From Brachycybe producta (taxonomy: Eukaryota; Arthropoda; Diplopoda; Playtdesmida; Andrognathidae), in the NCBI GenBank assembly GCA_036925085.1, contig JAUPFP010000004.1, forward strand, positions 1,688,001 through 1,752,000: DNA of 64,000 bases, given 5' to 3'. The notes under the pieces are model-generated. The model was not told the origin of the DNA. It ran no database searches and saw only the letters and a program-made list of their open reading frames with translations. Below, piece after piece: positions 59,437-64,000 of the stretch (positions are counted from its first letter, which is position 1; each line of letters opens with the position of its first letter). A program made the position numbers and the translations under genes.

Positions 59437-59700
59437 TGTTTTCAAAACTAGAATGGCAAATGGTTATGTTCAGGTCTTTTCATGGCAATATCTTAAAAAA
59501 TAAACATTTTATAGCAGTTTGAAAATGACCTGTTTCTTATTTTTCCGTTCACATTTCATGAAAAACCATTTTCGCCTTTTTCAAACAGGCATAAAATGTT
59601 ATTTTGAAAGATACCATCATGAAATAACTTTTAGCATTATCATCAACTATTCTAGTCTCTAAAATACTTTGAATTTTTTCGTAATGTTTCTCCTGAAAAA
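59437..59700. repeat. Fold-back relative (second subfamily)
   Basis: Left ACTAGAATGGCAAATGGTTA, AAATAAACATTTTATAGCAG; right GGCATAAAATGTTATTTTGA, AAGATACCATCATGAAATAA, CAACTATTCTAGTCTCTAAA. The arms pair around a central TTTCATG. Confidence 0.6.
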
Positions 59701-59925
59701 AAAAACGTTCGCTTGAAAGACAAAAACCTTCTCAAAGCTGCGGCATTTGAGAAAGAGACCTCCTATAGAACACCACTAAAGTGGCGCCATCTAGTAAAGA
59801 CAAAAATTAAATATCTATTCTGCCACCTTAAAATGATTTTTTCCTGAACAACATAAGAAAAATTCTTTGCTGTCGTTTTGAGTTTCCAACAAAATTCGTC
59901 TTTTTATCCCTTAAGATTCCCCTCT

Positions 59926-59994
59926 TGTGACACTAGAAAAATTCTCTTCAAAATAAGTAGGAACTTCTTGAGAGCAAAAATTTCTAGTGTCACA
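59926..59994. repeat. 69-base hairpin, precursor-microRNA-like size
   Basis: TGTGACACTAGAAA (59926-59939) pairs perfectly with TTTCTAGTGTCACA (59981-59994). Pairing continues inward with TTCTCTTCAA / TTGAGAG. Size and shape resemble a pre-miRNA, but a small fold-back element is equally possible; no sequence match to a known miRNA is claimed. Confidence 0.6.
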
Positions 59995-61834
59995 GTCTCT
60001 CATAGGAAGAAGAGGAGATTTTGACAAGTAACAAACATTCAGCCCATCACTTTCTATATTTATAAGGGAAAGAAAAACTTTTCCTTTTGGGGTCGATTTT
60101 GCTGCAATTTCTTGTTTTTTTGTGTCTCCAAAGACCCCTAAGAAGAATATATATTTTCGAGGAACTTCTATGAGTTAAATACCCTCACTTTTAACAATCC
60201 CTTTATCCCTCCCCTCATAGTTAAAAGACCCCCCTCCATGCATCAAAATACCGCCTCATCTTTATTTCTAAACCCCAAAATACACCCACAACAATTGTTA
60301 ACCTTAAGGTCCTAGTAGTGTCCTTCCAACCCCCTTGTTATGTCCTTTTTCCATTCTTCTGAACATTTTTCTCAAAAGAAAAAAAAGGACCTCGACTTTG
60401 TGAACATATTTCCCCACCTTCCCCCCCCCCTCCCTCCATTTCTATCCCCTTTTTTTTCCTTTGAAAAATGTGACAAGACGTTTTATTTAAAGCAACTTGT
60501 TGATGCCCCCACATCATCAACCCAAACAACATACAAGAGATCTCTATGGAGATTGAACCCCAATAAGAAAAGGACCCAAAACGAGAGAATAGATAAAAGT
60601 ATTTCTTTAAAAGTATACGGGGAGGGGGGGGGGGGAGAGGGTGTGATAGAAGATGGTGGTTCACTGTGTTGAAGAGTTTTTTTTCTCTCTCTCTTTTATC
60701 AATTCTCCATTAAAACTCACCCTTGTTTGTCAGCCATTGAAGTATTGACTGACCAGTGAGTGAGGTGACCACTGTCTCCATATTTAGCTCTCTTTTTCTA
60801 TCTTATATCTCACTCCCCTGAAATCTCATTTTAGTCAACTTGACACATTTTTAGTTGGCCAATTCTTCCCCCCTCCCCCAACACTACAAAAAAGTAATTC
60901 AAAATAAACAAGTTTCTTAACTGTGTTTATTTCAAAACTTTCCCTCCCCCCCCCAAAAAAATGGGCAATTTGCTGCTAGTTAGCTTTTTATCCGGAAAAA
61001 AACACCTCATGGCTAATATTTATTTAAAACACCCCTTTTCCTCTCTCTTTTTTATCCACTTCAAAAAATATAAATGACTTCATTGGGTCACTTCAATGTT
61101 GTGAAGTATAATAAAATGATGACTTCAGAAATAAATAAGAGAAATATCTAAAAAAAAAAAATAAAAGAGAGGTTTTTATAACTGCACCTTAATATTTTTT
61201 TTGTGCATAAAAAGGTAAATTTTGAACAAAGGAAATGTGGAAGGTACAAATCATACAATGTATAATTCTTCGCACGGGATGATGGTATTGGAACAGGATG
61301 TCGGTTGTTATTAATTTCATAATGTTGCCTTGAAGTTGACCCTCTCTCTATCTTTCTTTCATTCACTCAATACACGTCCTGCAGAAAAATGTGTATTGCC
61401 CGCTTCAGGTGACAGACCATCCATGACCACCACTACTACTAAACCTACTACTACAGTACTACTAATTCCATCATCATACAAAGACAATTATTGGAGTAGA
61501 GATACAAAGACCCCTTCTTCATTTGGGACAATAATAAGAGATAGACTCTTCTAAATTTTTTCACCAGTTGCCACAGTGTTTTTATTTAATTGTCTAATTG
61601 TAACAACATTAATAAATAGATTCTTTGGTTTCCTGTCTATTGTTGGTTATTTTAACATCCATTCATATAAGATATATTTGAACTCCCCCCTCCTCCTCCC
61701 TCTCAAGAGACTTTTTTTTTAGTTTGAATTAATTAAAAGCGTTTGATAGCGTAATTTCAAAAATAGATATACCTTTAGTAAAAGTTAAGATTTCCAGTTT
61801 TAGTAAACAACTTCATGAAAATAAATTAAAAATA
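59995..61834. other. Gene-free stretch
   Basis: Non-coding. C- and T-rich segments near 60180-60460 and 60860-60960 and G-runs near 60620 give spurious frames on both strands. An ACT/CTA repeat lies near 61426-61460. Confidence 0.5.
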
Positions 61835-62120
61835 GGGCTCGGATTTTTTTATTTATTGTAAAATCAAGCAAATGTTTCTCAAGTTGCAGCCTCAAGCACC
61901 AATTGTAAGGTAACAATTCCGTTTAGATCAACCAACAATTACGTTTTTTTAAAATCAAAAACACTGGTTAGAGGCTAGAACTCTTAACTTGACAATTGAT
62001 AGTAACCAGACATTTAGCCTCTCTTAACAATCTTTTTGATTAGAAAAAGCATTATTGCAGTTGCCATAATGATGATAATTACTTCACAATTGGCACTTTG
62101 GTCCATGAAAATCCGAGCCA
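61835..62120. mobile_element. TIR element GGCTCGGATTTT
   Basis: GGCTCGGATTTT (61836-61847) and AAAATCCGAGCC (62108-62119) are perfect inverted repeats. Inside, AGAGGCTA and TAGCCTCT form a second inverted pair around 61971-62023. About 286 bp and non-coding. Superfamily unknown. Confidence 0.7.
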
Positions 62121-62175
62121 CTAATTATAACCATGTTAGAGAAAATTAATTAAATGCTAATGATACTTTATTATG

Positions 62176-62400
62176 ATTGCTATCGTTAAAAAAAATAAAC
62201 ATTTTAGGACAAGTTTGAAAATAAGCTCACTTTTCATTTTTTTTGGGGAAAATATTCAAGTTGGTCATTTTCAAACTTCTATGTAAAGTTTAAATTTAAC
62301 AAAAGATATCATCAACAGGAAAACTTCATAATCTTGATGAATTTACTATTCTAGTATGTAACCTCTGCTTTTTAAATTTTAGAATAATCAAAAATTCTAA
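62176..62400. repeat. Fold-back relative (second subfamily)
   Basis: AAATAAACATTTTAGGACAA, AAGATATCATCAACAGGAAA and ACTATTCTAGTATGTAAC occur in family order. Diverged. Confidence 0.5.
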
Positions 62401-62814
62401 TGTAGCCTTCTCCTTTGTTATATTAGGTAAATAAAGTGTTATTTCGATTTTTGATATCAATATATGCATATATGTCATTATATTTTGTAAAATAAAATAG
62501 GGTGGGTTGAGTGTATAAAGGGGGGAGGAGGGTTATGTACCTTATTGTTTCTCATGAATGAACACATAAAGAGCGGGGAAGAGAAAAAGGAGTGGCTGAG
62601 CCCCCCCCCCCCCCCCCGCCCCTCTCCCCATTTCTAATTTGGTAAATTTCCACCGAAATACAATAAGTATACTACATACATGTATATATAAAAAAAATTG
62701 CTGGTGTATGTAACTCTTACTTCACTCCCACTTTACCCCCCCCCTCCCTTATCATTCTGTCCATCCCGCTGGTCTGGTCGTCACGGTCGTACACCCTAAC
62801 CGTGCCTTTAACTT
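62401..62814. other. Gene-free stretch with C17 run
   Basis: Non-coding. A run of 17 C lies at 62601-62617. Nothing else recognised. Confidence 0.5.
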
Positions 62815-62828
62815 GTTACCATGGTAAC
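62815..62828. promoter_or_regulatory. Perfect RFX X-box palindrome
   Basis: GTTACCATGGTAAC matches the consensus for RFX-family transcription factors (GTNRCC..RGYAAC) on both half-sites. The flanking 500 bp are less AT-rich and contain CAGCTGACTG and CRE-like sites, which suggests a regulatory segment. Binding is inferred from the motif only. Confidence 0.5.
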
Positions 62829-63160
62829 CAAACTCTCTAGACAGGCGTTTTCAAACTAATCAGCTGACTGTAATATGTGCTTGTCGCTTTTTTTTATATA
62901 TATAATAGAATCTACCACCCACCCACTCAATCTTCTCTTTTTTTTTGTGATTTACTCTGATGACGTAACTTTTGGTCATGGATTTTGATGAATTAGTTGA
63001 GCCAAGGGGTTGAATTCCTATTTGTATTTTCTCCCCCTAACCATTTTTTTTTCGTTCATCAAGAGGTGACATCTCCCTGAGTCTGAGATCTTATTCACTC
63101 ATCTCCATGCTCCTATTTCTCCCCTAAATCTCCCTCTCATTTTTTGTTACTGCTGCTCAC

Positions 63161-63233
63161 CGTAGCGCGCTCTATTGACGATAATAAAAACAGCAAAAAC
63201 ATTGATCTCAATGACCCGAGTAATGACGTCATT
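63161..63233 (-). promoter_or_regulatory. Possible promoter / 5' exon with CRE
   Basis: AATGACGTCATT (63222-63233) is a perfect CREB/ATF site. Reading on the minus strand, about 60 bp further lies GAGCGCGCTACG|GTGAGC, a fair splice donor at 63160, with local CpG. A non-coding first exon of the ZMIZ-type gene would sit in this direction, but the link is conjecture. Confidence 0.2.
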
Positions 63234-63303
63234 CGAATGTCTCTTTTTGTAGTTTGTTGTTGCTAATTTAAAATCTTAACACCTCAAAATTAAAAGTTTC
63301 TAA

Positions 63304-63593
63304 AGCCTGCTTCACACGGACCACTTTGTGTCGCCACGTAAAGTGGTCCTTTTTAGGTTTCCATTAATTACATGGGAGGGGTGTTCACACGAGCTACTCC
63401 CACCGGGGTTTTTTTTTTGGCACAGCGGTAGTGAACAGTGGGCAAGTCCAGCCACGAGTGGCGACCACCGCCAGCATGTTTGTCTGTGGTAATCTAGGTC
63501 ATACCAATGGAATGTACTAACAGCATTCTATTTTCAATGGTAGTTTATGAGTTTCTTTGTGGTGACACAAAGTTGTTCGTGTGAGGCGGGCCT
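63304..63593. mobile_element. PIF/Harbinger-like MITE, copy 2, intact
   Basis: Left TIR AGCCTGCTTCACACGGACCA and right TIR, inverted, AGGCCCGCCTCACACGAACA. Both continue with ACTTTGTGTC(G/A)CCAC. Flanked by TAA at 63301-63303 and 63594-63596, the 3-bp TWA duplication expected for PIF/Harbinger. Length 290 bp, no transposase. Confidence 0.85.
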
Positions 63594-63730
63594 TAAAAAA
63601 AAGGTGCGCCAGTACCTACATCATTATTTTATCAGACTAGATTTATAAAATATAGCCAACTCGAGAATACTGTTAGAATTATTTAAAATAAATGATTAAC
63701 CTGTTTTATTAATTTAATTATAGAAACAGT

Positions 63731-64000
63731 TTAAGATGGTTTATGAACAACTAACTGATTTCAGAACTTACAATTATTCTGAATTTCAGAAGCAATACTA
63801 AAAAGAAATTTAAAGTGTGCTAAAAACTAGATGGATCCCTTAATAGTGTTTTCATGTTCATATCTTTCAAAATAAACTTTTTATAGACAAAAACTAAAAT
63901 AATATAATTTTCTCAAAGTTGGGTCAATCATCAAACTGACATAACAATCTCACTTTAAAAGATATTACTACCCTTCTAGTTTCTAACAGACTTTCAATTT
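63731..64000 (+). mobile_element. Fold-back MITE, copy R, cut by window edge
   Basis: Type II left end TTAAGATGGTTTATGAACAA, arm segments CTAAAAACTAGATGG and TTTCAAAATAAACTTTTTAT, right arm CTACCCTTCTAGTTTCTAA. The right end lies beyond 64000. Confidence 0.75.

Noticed and set aside
59175-59522. 115-codon plus-strand frame
   Set aside because: Its second half is a fold-back repeat arm and the first half has no recognisable feature.
61330-61554. 74-codon frame with Thr-rich stretch after an acceptor-like CCCGCTTCAG
   Set aside because: The Thr run comes from an ACT/CTA microsatellite; no homology recognised and no upstream exon.

Overview
The window looks like a piece of an AT-rich, intron-rich animal genome, most likely an invertebrate. 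Reasons: it has no dense open reading frames, long T/A-rich non-coding stretches, many microsatellites (TA, GT, GA, poly-C), GT-AG splice signals, and about 35 dispersed transposon-derived segments. I cannot name the species. I see no operons, ribosome binding sites, CRISPR array, tRNA or rRNA.

Only one coding segment is recognised with confidence: an internal exon on the minus strand (40341 down to 40092). It encodes the end of the conserved N-terminal domain of a ZMIZ1/ZMIZ2/Tonalli-type protein (PIAS-like SUMO ligase and transcription coactivator), followed by a Gly/Ala-rich insertion. Earlier exons should lie at higher coordinates and later ones at lower coordinates. I found no further ZMIZ exon, so most of the 64 kb is probably intron of this gene. 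Two other exon-like segments (56229-56379 plus strand; 50084-50228 minus strand) and two decayed or CpG-rich patches (21053-21250; 23135-23530) are reported with low confidence.

The rest is a layered collection of small DNA transposons. The commonest is a fold-back element of about 300-400 bp with arms of roughly 150 bp, present in about 18 complete or partial copies from 1.6 kb to the right edge. Each well-preserved copy has two different ends (type I and type II), so copies can be given an orientation. Other families are: a TIR element starting CCTCGTTTCCACTAC (4 copies); a pogo/Tigger-like element starting CAGTAGAAACCGTTTAAC (5 copies); a TA-flanked element whose inverted repeats carry TGACGTCA (2 copies); a PIF/Harbinger-like element with TAA target duplication (2 copies); several hAT-like elements; and two 3' ends of a non-LTR retrotransposon. 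One 121-bp element sits inside a TA microsatellite.

Nesting gives a relative age order. Fold-back, pogo-like and Harbinger-like copies are interrupted by the CCTCG-type element, hAT-like elements and the LINE, so the former are older. The best dated case is a 436-bp element with a perfect 8-bp duplication (ATGTGAAG) inside a Harbinger-like copy only about 260 bp from the ZMIZ exon.

Possible regulatory sequence lies near the right end: a perfect RFX X-box palindrome (62815-62828), a CRE palindrome (63222-63233) and a splice-donor-like site on the minus strand at 63160. These are candidates for an upstream promoter or enhancer. All repeat boundaries were read by eye and are approximate unless a target duplication is given.
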